Origin: Rummeliibacillus sp963792445
GTDB taxonomy: Bacteria > Bacillota > Bacilli > Bacillales_A > Planococcaceae
Direction: 5' to 3'
DNA: 64,000 nt
NCBI GenBank assembly: GCA_963792445.1
Contig: CAWBWO010000002.1
Location: 496,001 to 560,000 of the forward strand
Shown here one piece after another: positions 7,774 to 16,503 of the stretch. A program made the position numbers and the translations under genes. The notes under the pieces are model-generated. The model saw only the letters and a program-made list of their open reading frames with translations. It was not told the origin of the DNA and did not search any database. Numbering within the stretch: the first letter of the stretch is position 1; each line of letters opens with the position of its first letter.

Positions 7774-9365
7774 ATGCGAAAATTCTCATTACAAACAAGA
7801 ATTCTAGGTTTAACTTTTTCGTTAAGCCTACTTCTAATTATTCTATTAACATCTTACTATACATATATGGAAGGCAAACAAATTATAGAAGACAAAGGGC
7901 GTTTAGCTTTAGAACTTTCGAAAACAGTTTCTTTAATGCCATCGATCGCGAATGCATTCGATTCGGAAGAGCCACCTAAAATAATCCAACCCATTACAGA
8001 AAAAATCCGTAAGCAGACAGGTGCAGAATTTATAGTTATAGGTAATAAAGAGGGCATTCGATATTCTCATCCAGACCCAACGAAAATAGGAAAGCGAATG
8101 GTCGGAGGCGATAATGAAAGAGCCATTTTAAAAGGACAATCCTATATTTCTGAAGCAAGGGGTTCACTTGGTCTTTCAATGAGAGGTAAATCACCTATTT
8201 TCAATAAAAGCGGCGAAATTATTGGCATCGTATCTGTTGGTTTTTTGGTAAAAGATATTGAAAAACAGATATTTAATGATATTTCAAAGGAACTTTTCAT
8301 CTCTTTTCTAGCCTTACTTATTTCAATAGTAGGAAGTTATTTGCTTGCAAGAAGTATTCGAAACGAAACTCTGGGATTAGAGCCATATGAAATTGCCCAC
8401 TTATATAAAGAAAAAAATGCCGTCTTACATTCTGTACAAGAAGGAATTTTGTCCATTGACCAAAATGGTAAAATAACATCGATGAATCAACCAGCGAAAA
8501 AGATGTTAGGTGTAAATGGGTCTGTTCGGAATTTGCAGATTGATGGATTTTTTCCTTCAAGTGAGCTGTACAGATGTATTAAAATCCGGAAAATCCAAAA
8601 TCGATATCGAAGTATCTTGGAAACACAAAACACATGATTGTAAGTTGTACACCGATTCTAGATAAAGACAGGGTAAGAGGCGTCGTTGCATCGTTCCGTG
8701 AAAAAACGGAGATTGAGCAGATGATGAATACTTTATCTGAGATGAAAACCTATTCAGAAGAGTTAAGGGCACAAACGCATGAATTTACCAATAAATTATA
8801 TGTACTTTCAGGGCTCATGCAGTTAGGGGAATACGATGAAGCGATTGAAATGATTCAAAGTGAAACATCAGAATTGCAAATTCAAAACCAAATTGTATTT
8901 GAACAGATTAAGGATAAGAAAATACAAGTAATTCTATTAGGGAAAATAGGCGTAGCTTCTGAGAAAAAGATTTTATTTGAAATGAATCCAGAAAGTTATT
9001 TAGAGAAACTTCCAGATCATATTTTACTATCTCAAGTAACACTCATTCTTGGAAACATTATAGACAATGCGTTTGATGCAGTCGCTGATGTAAAGAAGCC
9101 CACAATTTCGTTTTTTGCCACTGACATAGGGGAGAATATTGTTTTCGAAATTAGTGATAATGGAAAAGGAATTTCAGATGAAGATTTATCATCTATTTTC
9201 CAAATGGGCTTTACTTCAAAAGAAGGAGAGTCAAAAAGGGGATATGGGCTTGCCAATGCTGAAAAAGCCGTTAAAGAATTGGGTGGCATGATCGAAGTAG
9301 ATAATGGATTAGAAAATACCATCTTTACTGTATATCTTCCAAAAGATTTACAAGGGGGAGAATAA
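7774..9365 (+). pseudogene. citS: Citrate-type sensor histidine kinase CitS (frameshifted)
   Basis: Membrane sensor kinase of the CitA/DcuS family, partner of the CitT regulator that follows 1 nt later. The first frame (7774-~8570) has a transmembrane helix at ~12-30, an extracytoplasmic PAS sensor (TGAEFIVIGNKEGIRYSHPDP), a second helix and a cytoplasmic PAS. After ~8620 the frame at 8634 supplies the kinase: RAQTHEFTNKLYVLSGLMQLG (phosphoacceptor His), NIIDNAFDA (N box), DNGKGI and GYGLAN (G boxes). Between them LKSGKSKIDIEV appears in the third frame, so two 1-nt insertions about 45 nt apart break the gene. Either real inactivation or sequencing error. The ATG at 7774 follows AGGGAG. Confidence 0.8.
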
Positions 9366-9366
9366 A

Positions 9367-10047
9367 ATGAAAATCAAAACGGTTATTGCTGAAGATGACT
9401 TTCGAGTTGCTGCTATTCATGAAAAGTTTTTAAAAAACTTTAAGGATATCGAAGTGGTTGGGAAAGCGTTAAACGGTAAAGAAGCAATTCAACTTTTAGA
9501 ACAACAACAACCAGATTTACTTCTCTTAGATGTATATATGCCTGATCAACTTGGTACAGATTTACTCCCAACCATCAGGCAACAATTTCCTCATACGAAT
9601 ATTATTATGGTGACAGCAGCAACAGATAAAGAATTATTTGAAAAGGCACTTCATTATGGAGTAGAGTATTTTCTGATTAAACCCGTTAAAATAGATCGTT
9701 TTAATCAAACAATCGAGGAATATATCAATAAACACCAGCTCATGCATTCAAAAGATGAAGTCAATCAGGATTTTGTGGATCTAATTTTCAAGAGATTACC
9801 AAATGCCGAAGAAAATAAAGAATCATCCTTACCTAAAGGGATTGATGAACTTACGCTAGACAAGGTAAATCAGGTTTTGCAAAATAGCGATTCAAGTCTG
9901 TCTGCAGAAGAAGTTGGTTCTCAGATTGGTGCTTCCAGAACAACTGCAAGACGATACCTTGAATATTTGGCTTCTATTAAGTCTTGTAAAGCGGAAGTCG
10001 TCTATGGAGCAGTAGGGAGACCAGAACGTAAATATTGTAAGATTTAA
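9367..10047 (+). CDS. citT: Response regulator CitT, citrate uptake
   Basis: A 226-residue regulator, the same length as B. subtilis CitT. The receiver domain (1-~120) has the acidic pocket E9/D10/D11, phosphoacceptor Asp55 in LLLLDVYMPD, Thr83 and Lys105. The C-terminal HTH region (~175-226) ends SRTTARRYLEYL ... GRPERKYCKI, typical of CitT/DctR/MalR regulators. The AAGGGGGAG site sits 6 nt from the ATG. It lies directly after the sensor kinase and before citM, the arrangement in which CitST activates citM when citrate is present. With the kinase gene apparently frameshifted, it could be uncoupled from citrate sensing. Confidence 0.9.
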   Translation: MKIKTVIAEDDFRVAAIHEKFLKNFKDIEVVGKALNGKEAIQLLEQQQPDLLLLDVYMPDQLGTDLLPTIRQQFPHTNIIMVTAATDKELFEKALHYGVEYFLIKPVKIDRFNQTIEEYINKHQLMHSKDEVNQDFVDLIFKRLPNAEENKESSLPKGIDELTLDKVNQVLQNSDSSLSAEEVGSQIGASRTTARRYLEYLASIKSCKAEVVYGAVGRPERKYCKI

Positions 10048-10063
10048 GTGAATAACTCGATTG

Positions 10064-10101
10064 AAAAAGACGAAATGTTTAATACATTCTCGTCTTTTTT
10101 A
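10064..10101 (+). terminator. Terminator of citST
   Basis: AAAAAGACGAAATGT pairs with ACATTCTCGTCTTTTTT. Confidence 0.8.
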
Positions 10102-10176
10102 CATTTTACTATCTCTATAGAAAACTCATGAACAAAATGAACAAAAGTTTCTAAATAGTTTTAATACACATTATTT

Positions 10177-10213
10177 TGCAATCGCTTACAAACTATTAAT
10201 CTTGTTTTACAAT
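10177..10213 (+). promoter_or_regulatory. Probable cre site overlapping the citM promoter
   Basis: TGCAATCGCTTACA (10177-10190) matches the CcpA cre consensus TGWAANCGNTNWCA at all fixed positions except one W. It overlaps a weak -35 (TTACAA, 10186-10191), which is 16 nt from the -10-like TACAAT (10208-10213). B. subtilis citM is under CcpA repression, so this fits. Confidence 0.6.
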
Positions 10214-10245
10214 CTAATTACTTTCATAAATAAGGGGTGTTTAGA

Positions 10246-11547
10246 ATGTTAGCAATTTTAGGTTTCTTGATGATATTAGTCTTTATGTTTTTAATCATGT
10301 CCGGGCGACTTTCAGCTATGCTTGCATTAATTGTTGTACCATCAATTTTCGCGATAATCGGTGGATTTAGTAAGGGTATGGGTGATATGGCTGTAGAAGG
10401 CATTAAAAGTGTAGCCCCTACAGGGATCATGATCTTATTTGCAATCTTGTTTTTTGGTATTTTAATTGATGCGGGTGTATTTGACCCAATTATTAACACG
10501 ATTTTAAAAGTTGTTAAAGGGGATCCAGTTAAAATTACGATTGGAACTGCTATTTTGGCACTTCTTATTTCATTAGATGGTGACGGTACCACAACATATA
10601 TGATCACGATTTCAGCGATGCTTCCGCTTTATAAAAGACTTGGTATGAAACCAATCACTTTAGCAGGTATTGCAGTATCAGCTTCTGGTGTTATGAATTT
10701 ACTACCATGGGGAGGACCAACAGCTCGCGTAATGACCGCGCTCCATTTAGAAATGTCCGATGTATTTACACCAGTAATTCCAGCGATGATTGGTGGCGTA
10801 CTATTTGTCTTACTAATGGCTTATGTAGTAGGTAGACAAGAAAGAAAAAGAGTTGGGATTATCGAAATCAACTACCAACCAGCAGCAGAAGCACAATTTG
10901 CGGCTACTACAGTAGAAAATGGTTCACTTAAACGTCCAAAATTAATTATTTTCAATTATGTGTTAACAATTGCTTTACTTTATGCGTTAATCTCTGAATT
11001 ACTACCTCCAGTATTTCTATTTATGATTGGTTTTGCGATTGCTTTAATTGTCAATTATCCAAAAATTAAGGATCAAAAAGAACGTGTAGCAAACTATGCA
11101 GATAATGCATTATCTGTTGTATCAATGGTGTTTGCTGCAGGGATTTTCACTGGTATCTTATCTGGTACACATATGGTGGATGCGATGGCGAACTCTATCA
11201 TTAAATACATTCCTGAATCAATGGGTTCACATTTTGCAGTTATTACAGCGATTATCAGTGCGCCATTTACATTCTTTATGTCAAATGATGCTTTCTATTA
11301 TGGTGTCCTTCCATTATTAGCTAAGGCTGGTGCAGTATATGGAATAGACCCTGCTTTAATAGGAAGAGCTTCACTATTAGGTTTACCAGTCCATCTTCTA
11401 AGCCCGCTCGTACCTTCTACTTATCTATTAGTAGGGATGGTTGGCGAAGATTTTGGGGCATTACAACGAAACTTCTTGAAATGGGCATGTGGATCAACGA
11501 TTGTCATGATCCTTGTTGCGATTCTATTAGGTATTATTCCATTTTAA
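10246..11547 (+). CDS. citM: Citrate:metal symporter CitM/CitN (CitMHS family)
   Basis: A 433-residue secondary transporter that imports citrate complexed with a divalent metal plus protons. It begins MLAILGFLMILVFMFLIM, nearly identical to B. subtilis CitM. It retains the family blocks LDGDGTTTYMITISAMLPLY, GVMNLLPWGGPTARV, FTPVIPAMIGGV and SAPFTFFMSNDAFYYGVLPLL, with about 11-12 hydrophobic segments. The ATG at 10246 follows AGGGGTG by six nt; the GTG at 10237 lies within that RBS. Regulation should be by CitT (immediately upstream) and CcpA (cre). Metal preference (Mg for CitM, Ca for CitH) cannot be read from sequence. Confidence 0.92.
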   Translation: MLAILGFLMILVFMFLIMSGRLSAMLALIVVPSIFAIIGGFSKGMGDMAVEGIKSVAPTGIMILFAILFFGILIDAGVFDPIINTILKVVKGDPVKITIGTAILALLISLDGDGTTTYMITISAMLPLYKRLGMKPITLAGIAVSASGVMNLLPWGGPTARVMTALHLEMSDVFTPVIPAMIGGVLFVLLMAYVVGRQERKRVGIIEINYQPAAEAQFAATTVENGSLKRPKLIIFNYVLTIALLYALISELLPPVFLFMIGFAIALIVNYPKIKDQKERVANYADNALSVVSMVFAAGIFTGILSGTHMVDAMANSIIKYIPESMGSHFAVITAIISAPFTFFMSNDAFYYGVLPLLAKAGAVYGIDPALIGRASLLGLPVHLLSPLVPSTYLLVGMVGEDFGALQRNFLKWACGSTIVMILVAILLGIIPF

Positions 11548-11590
11548 ATAATCGTTTGAATGATAGATACTATGAACATTTATGAATTTT

Positions 11591-11624
11591 CTAAAGACTG
11601 TCAAGCAATTTGACAGTCTTTTTC
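11591..11624 (+). terminator. Terminator of citM
   Basis: AAAGACTGTCAA pairs with TTTGACAGTCTTT, followed by a T-run. Confidence 0.85.
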
Positions 11625-11700
11625 TTTTCGTTAGGCATAATTCCTGATATTATGGTATAAGAGTGTTTTAAACACTGGCAGATTGAAAGTGGTGAACAAG

Positions 11701-13215
11701 ATGGATGATAAAACAAAAGTTGACCCAGAACAAAATCATGAACCACAAAACGAGCATAATGGAAAAACTCCTCAAGATGTAACACCAGCAGGTAAATACA
11801 TACGTATAAAACCATTTGCTTTAATTATGATGGTGATCGTTTTGATTCTTGCAACTTCAGGTATCACAATCTTTGCCTTAACTTTTGGAGAAAAAAAGGT
11901 AGTAGACGTTCGCACACCTACTACACATACTGAATTCCAAAAATTATTTAATGCTTATGATGAGATATCAAAAGGCTATTACAAAGACATTGATACAGAT
12001 GCATTAGTAAATGGTGCTGTAGACGGCATGATTAGTGCACTAGGTGACCCTTATTCAGATTATATGAATAAGCAACAGGCAACCCAATTCAATGAAAGTA
12101 TTTCTTCTAGTTTCCAAGGAATCGGCGCAGAGATTCAGGAAAAAGATGGACATATTGTGGTTGTGTCCCCAATTAAAAACTCTCCTGCAGAAAAAGCAGG
12201 TATTAAAACAAACGATATTATAAAAAAAGTGGATGGCAAAAGTATTGATGGTATGACAGCATCCAAGGCTGTTCTACTAATCCGCGGTAAAAAAGGAACG
12301 AAGGTAACACTTGATATTCAACGTGGCGCAGCAGATAAATTAATCACGATGGACATTACACGTGATGATATTCCTGTTGAAACGGTCTATGCAACAATGG
12401 AAAAAGACAAAATTGCACATATCCAAATAACTAGCTTTTCAGAAGGTACTTATAAAGAATTATTAAGTGCACTTGATAATATGGAAGGTAAAGGTATGAA
12501 AGGTCTTGTCATTGATGTACGTCAAAATCCAGGCGGTCTTGTGAACTCCGTTGTCGATATTGCAAGCCTATTTGTAAAAACTGGCCAACCAATTGTTCAA
12601 TTTGAAGATCGAACAGGTAAAAAAGAAGTTGTGAATGCAAAAGACGGAAGAAAAGTTGAAGTTCCAGTATCTATTCTAATTGATGGAGGAAGTGCATCCG
12701 CTTCTGAAATTTTAGCAGGTGCTCTAAGTGAATCTTCAAATGTCAAATTAATCGGCGAAAAATCATTTGGTAAAGGGACAATGCAAACAGCTGAAAACCT
12801 TCCAGATGGATCAAACCTTAAATTTACAACAGCAAAATGGTTAACACCAAAGGGTAACTGGATACACGAAAAAGGAATCCAACCAAATTACAAAGTAAAC
12901 TATCCAAGCTATGCGTCACTACCTTATCTAAACCCTGATAAGACATTAAAAGAAGGTTCGCTCTCTGATCAAGTGAAAGTGGCAGAGAAAATGTTAAAAG
13001 CTATCGGCTATAACCCTGGCAAAATCGATGGCCTATACGATGCTTCTACAACATATGCTGTACAACAATTCGAACAAAAACATAAGTTAAAGGCCACTGG
13101 TGAAATAAAAGGTGAAACAACTTATGCGATTATGGAAGACCTTCGCTTGAAAATCAAAAAAGACGATCCACAATTGAAAAAAGCAATGGCAATCGTGAAA
13201 ACTGAAATCAAATAG
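11701..13215 (+). CDS. ctpA: Carboxy-terminal processing protease CtpA/CtpB (S41)
   Basis: A 504-residue membrane-anchored serine protease acting outside the membrane. An acidic, Gln-rich cytoplasmic tail is followed by one transmembrane helix (~residues 38-60), a PDZ domain (~115-205: SPIKNSPAEKAGIKTNDIIKK) and the S41 core. The Ser-Lys-Gln set is Ser333 in GGSASASEI, Lys358 and Gln362 in FGKGTMQ, with the same 25/4 spacing as CtpB. A C-terminal peptidoglycan-binding repeat follows (~425-480: AIGYNPGKIDGLYDAST). The ATG at 11701 is chosen, although in-frame GTG and TTG codons lie 9-18 nt upstream and the RBS (AAAGTGGTG) is weak. In Bacillus, CtpB takes part in sigma-K checkpoint signalling; that role is inference here. 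Confidence 0.9.
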   Translation: MDDKTKVDPEQNHEPQNEHNGKTPQDVTPAGKYIRIKPFALIMMVIVLILATSGITIFALTFGEKKVVDVRTPTTHTEFQKLFNAYDEISKGYYKDIDTDALVNGAVDGMISALGDPYSDYMNKQQATQFNESISSSFQGIGAEIQEKDGHIVVVSPIKNSPAEKAGIKTNDIIKKVDGKSIDGMTASKAVLLIRGKKGTKVTLDIQRGAADKLITMDITRDDIPVETVYATMEKDKIAHIQITSFSEGTYKELLSALDNMEGKGMKGLVIDVRQNPGGLVNSVVDIASLFVKTGQPIVQFEDRTGKKEVVNAKDGRKVEVPVSILIDGGSASASEILAGALSESSNVKLIGEKSFGKGTMQTAENLPDGSNLKFTTAKWLTPKGNWIHEKGIQPNYKVNYPSYASLPYLNPDKTLKEGSLSDQVKVAEKMLKAIGYNPGKIDGLYDASTTYAVQQFEQKHKLKATGEIKGETTYAIMEDLRLKIKKDDPQLKKAMAIVKTEIK

Positions 13216-13235
13216 TTAGAATCTAAATATTCTTC

Positions 13236-13271
13236 AAAAGAGCTGACGAGAACGATGTCAGCTCTTTTTTA
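13236..13271 (+). terminator. Terminator of ctpA
   Basis: AAAGAGCTGAC pairs with GTCAGCTCTTT, then a T-run. Confidence 0.85.
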
Positions 13272-13324
13272 TATAAGGTTATATAAAGTTTAATGTAGTG
13301 GTGAAAAGTTAACAATGGAGTGAT

Positions 13325-13421
13325 GGGGTCGTTCTAATAGGGGGTGAGTTGTTCTAATGGAGGACTGAGTGGTTCTAATAGATAGCCGAGTTATTCTAAG
13401 AAGTGAATGAGTTGTTCTAAA
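13325..13421. repeat. Degenerate ~20-bp tandem repeat (GTTCTAAT), five units
   Basis: Units spaced about 20-21 bp share GAGTNGTTCTAAT. The GTTCTAAT or ATTCTAA cores start near 13331, 13351, 13372, 13392 and 13413. The block lies between the ctpA terminator and cobW and has no ORF. A looser GTACTAAT occurs about 50 bp further on. It could be a regulator-binding array or a simple decaying repeat. Confidence 0.6.
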
Positions 13422-13601
13422 TCAAAATTTAAGTGATAATTAGACCATTATTGAAGCAAGTAGTACTAATACAGGAAAAATAATCTATCCCTAAATTTCA
13501 TCTATGACATAATTCTATTAAAATTATTACATTTCTTTTACAAAAACTATACAAATGATAAAAAAGAGTTTACAATAAAATTAATTTCAGGAGTGATCAA
13601 T

Positions 13602-14501
13602 ATGAAAGACGTTTATTTATTTAGTGGATTTTTAGGCAGTGGGAAAACAACTTTACTTGTCGATATTATTCGCCAATTTAAAGAGCAGGGTATAAAACCA
13701 GCTGTGATGATGAATGAGCTTGGAGAGTTAAATTTTGATTCACAAGCGGTTGAAGAGGGGATTCCGTTAAAAGAAATATTAAATGGTTGTATTTGCTGTT
13801 CTGGTTCTGAAAAAACGGAAGCTCAAATCCAATCATTATTAGCAGAATCTAATTTTGATGTCTTATTAATAGAAACAACTGGTGCAGCTCATCCTGTTGA
13901 AGCGTTAGATGCGGTTTATTCGCCACTGTTTGCGGACAAGTTGAATATCAAAGGGATTATTACAGTCGCAGATAGTAAACGCTTTTTAGAACGTCATCAA
14001 CTATCTCCTCAAACGCGATCTTTATTTATAGAACAAATTCGTCATGCACATTTAATCTTGGCTAATAAGATGGATTTACTGTCCGAAGCAGAACGTGCAA
14101 AAGTGACATTTGAGATGCAAGGGTTAAACCCACATGCACAAATCATACAAACTACTAACGCAAAAGTACCTTTGAAATTTTTACAAAGTTTACATGCTAC
14201 ATCAAGACCTACTGATATTCATAAAGCAGATTTGGGGCATCATTTACATTTAAGTTCTCGACTAGTCACATTTCCTGCGCAAGTAGACTTTACACAAGAG
14301 GAATTTGAAGAGTGGGTGCGGTCAATCCCTGAATCTATTTATCGAATGAAAGGATATGTTCCAGTAAAAGGAATAAAAAATCCAATGCTTTTCCAATATG
14401 CATATGGATTAACGCAGTGGCTTCCAGAATATGTACATATGGAACCAAATCTTGTCATTATCGGAGAAAATGTAGATGAGCTAATCGTCATCGGACAATG
14501 A
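13602..14501 (+). CDS. CobW/COG0523-family metal-chaperone GTPase
   Basis: A 299-residue cytosolic GTPase of the G3E family. Walker A is GFLGSGKTT (9-17), the family metal motif is C63-I-C65-C66 in NGCICCSG, Walker B/switch is LLIETTGAAHP, and the guanine specificity motif is NKMD. The C-terminal CobW_C domain (~200-299) includes FTQEEFEEWVRSIPESIYRMKGYV. COG0523 proteins deliver Zn, Co or other metals; which one is not readable here. No clear Zur box was found in the 180 bp upstream. AGGAG precedes the ATG at 13602 by 8 nt; a GTG at 13593 overlaps the RBS. Its 3' two-thirds is duplicated, in decayed form, at 15709-16318. Confidence 0.88.
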   Translation: MKDVYLFSGFLGSGKTTLLVDIIRQFKEQGIKPAVMMNELGELNFDSQAVEEGIPLKEILNGCICCSGSEKTEAQIQSLLAESNFDVLLIETTGAAHPVEALDAVYSPLFADKLNIKGIITVADSKRFLERHQLSPQTRSLFIEQIRHAHLILANKMDLLSEAERAKVTFEMQGLNPHAQIIQTTNAKVPLKFLQSLHATSRPTDIHKADLGHHLHLSSRLVTFPAQVDFTQEEFEEWVRSIPESIYRMKGYVPVKGIKNPMLFQYAYGLTQWLPEYVHMEPNLVIIGENVDELIVIGQ

Positions 14502-14690
14502 AAAATTCAGTCTAATGGAGTAGGTGTCAACCCATTTAGAATAGTAATAATCAGATAGACTACAAGATTCTCCCAAATCAAACCCTATAAGAATGCTAGA
14601 TTGCAGCCTCGTTGGAGAAAGTGGTAATCCTTGGTCAATTTTTTGCCTCCAGAATGCGTTAAGCTTGATGCAGACAAGGAGGAATGCAAG

Positions 14691-15635
14691 ATGAAAAAAA
14701 CGACAAAATGGGTATTACCTTTAAGCCTACTAATGACGGTGGGAGTTTACAGTGGAGCAGTTGATGCTTCTGCGAAAACAATCACAAACGACACAGCTAA
14801 GCAAACTTCAATGTCAGATTGTAATTGGCAAACTCAACAACAAGCATATAATTGGGTGAAATCAAACCAAAACACACCTACTATTAAAGTAATTAAGGTT
14901 TCTAATAACGAATTTAATAACTATAAAAATATGAACCTTGAACAATTATACAAAACTTTTGGTATCAAAGGTTCTAACTTCGGAACAACACCAACAGCAG
15001 GATCCAACCAAGGTACAAAACCAACAGCAGGATCTAACCAAGGTACAAAACCAACAGCAGGTTCAAACCAAGGTACAAAACCAACTACAGGTTCAGGCCA
15101 AGGCACAAAACCAACTACAGGTTCAAACCAAGGAACAACACCATCAGCGGGATCTAACCAAGGTACAAAACCAACAACTGGTTCAAACCAAGGTTCTACA
15201 TCAAAATCAAACACTGGTTCAAACACTTCAACATCAACAAACTCTAATAGTTCATCCGTTTCACAATTTGAACAAAAAGTAATCGAATTAACAAATGCTG
15301 AACGTGCAAAAGAAGGACTAAAAGCATTACAAGCTGATACTAAATTAATGCAATCTGCAAGATTAAAATCAGATGATATGGCAAAAAATAATTACTTCGA
15401 TCATACAAGTCCAACTTACGGTTCACCATTCGATCAAATGAAATCTCTTGGAATTTCATATAAATCAGCAGGTGAAAATATCGCACAAGGCCAAAAAACA
15501 CCTCAAGAAGTTGTACAAGCTTGGATGGACTCACCAGGACACCGTGCGAACATCATGAACGCTTCATACACTCATATCGGTGTAGGTTATTCAGCAAACG
15601 GTAACTACTGGACTCAACAATTTATCGGTAAATAA
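14691..15635 (+). CDS. Secreted CAP/SCP-domain protein, copy 1 (YkwD-like)
   Basis: A 314-residue exported protein. A signal peptide (MKKTTKWVLPLSLLMTVGV, likely cut after ASA near residue 29) precedes an ~60-residue segment ending LEQLYKTFGIKG. Next come about seven tandem decamers of the GSNQGTKPTA type (~103-168), a Ser/Thr/Asn-rich linker, and a C-terminal CAP domain (~185-314) with the hallmark YFDHTSPTYGSPFDQM, GENIAQG, HRANIMNASYTHIGVGY and final WTQQFIGK. The CAP fold is PF00188; Bacillales members are secreted or spore-associated with unclear activity. AAGGAGG lies 8 nt before the ATG at 14691. A near-identical paralogue follows at 16504. Confidence 0.9.
   Translation: MKKTTKWVLPLSLLMTVGVYSGAVDASAKTITNDTAKQTSMSDCNWQTQQQAYNWVKSNQNTPTIKVIKVSNNEFNNYKNMNLEQLYKTFGIKGSNFGTTPTAGSNQGTKPTAGSNQGTKPTAGSNQGTKPTTGSGQGTKPTTGSNQGTTPSAGSNQGTKPTTGSNQGSTSKSNTGSNTSTSTNSNSSSVSQFEQKVIELTNAERAKEGLKALQADTKLMQSARLKSDDMAKNNYFDHTSPTYGSPFDQMKSLGISYKSAGENIAQGQKTPQEVVQAWMDSPGHRANIMNASYTHIGVGYSANGNYWTQQFIGK
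14998..15192 (+). repeat. 30-bp coding tandem repeat in CAP gene 1
   Basis: About seven 30-bp units encode GSNQGTxPTx decamers. They form a low-complexity hydrophilic stalk between the N-terminal segment and the CAP domain. Open frames on the other strand here are shadows of the repeat. Confidence 0.85.
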
Positions 15636-15662
15636 TGATAGATTAGTAATTTAATATGCTTA

Positions 15663-15697
15663 TAAAAACCAGCCAAAACATTGGCTGGTTTTTTGTT
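15663..15697 (+). terminator. Terminator of CAP gene 1
   Basis: AAAACCAGCCAA pairs with TTGGCTGGTTTT, then a T-run. Confidence 0.9.
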
Positions 15698-15708
15698 TGA
15701 AAACAGGA

Positions 15709-16318
15709 AGAAACAACTGGTACAGCTCATCCAGTTGAAGAATTAGATGCTGTTTATTCACTACTATTTGCTGATGAGTTGAATATCAGAGGGATTATTA
15801 CAGTCGTCGCTTAATAAACGCCATCAAATGTCTCCTCAAACTCTATCATTATTATTTATAGAACAAATTCGTCATGCACATTTAATTTTAGCTAAATAGA
15901 TGGATTTATTCACCGAAGCAGAATTGACATTTGAAATGCAAAAGGTAAAACCCTGCGCAAATCATTCAAACTACTAACGAGAAAGTACCGTTGAAATTTT
16001 TACAAAGTTTACATTCTACATCAAGACCTACTGATATATAAAGCAGATTTAAGATATTATTTACATTTAAGTACTAGACTTGAAACGCTATAAATCGTAA
16101 GTCAACTTTACACAAGAGAAATTTGAAGAATGGGTACGCATAATCCCTGGATTTATTTATCGAATGAAAGGATATGTTCTGTTAAAAGGAATTAAAAATC
16201 CCATGCTATATGCATATGGATTAACACAATGAATTCAAGAATATGTATATATGAAGCCAAATCTTGTCATTATTAGAGAAAATGTAGACTTAGTTAAATG
16301 TTATTGGCCAATGAAAAA
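15709..16318 (+). pseudogene. Decayed second copy of cobW 3' part
   Basis: Nucleotide similarity to cobW from its ETTGAAHPVE segment (about 13873) to the gene end. GAAACAACTGGTACAGCTCA opens it, and ATGAAAGGATATGTTC and GAGAAAATGTAGA mark the end. It is riddled with stops and small indels (for example CGCTTAATAAACG and GCTAAATAGATGG) and lacks the GTP-binding N-terminus. It arose from the tandem duplication and is non-functional. Confidence 0.9.
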
Positions 16319-16503
16319 TTCAGTCTAATGGAGTAGGTGTCAACCCAATTAGAATAGTAATAATCAGATAGACTACAAGATTCTCCCAAATCAACCCCTG
16401 TTAGAATGCTAGATTACACCCCTGTTGGAGAAAGTGGTAATCCTTGGTCAACTTTTTGTCTAAACCATGCGTTAAGCTTGATGCAGACAAGGAGGAATGC
16501 AAG

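Noticed and set aside
7707..7979. 90-codon plus-strand frame overlapping the citS start
   Set aside because: Shadow of citS in another frame without its own RBS.
14998..15192. Regular repeats considered as a CRISPR array
   Set aside because: Units are contiguous 30-mers without unique spacers and encode an in-frame decamer stalk.
14921..15282. Open frames on both strands across the CAP gene repeat (Gln-rich forward, Pro/Trp-rich reverse)
   Set aside because: They arise only because a 30-bp repeat lacking stops in other frames is translated there; there is no RBS and the real frame is the secreted CAP protein.
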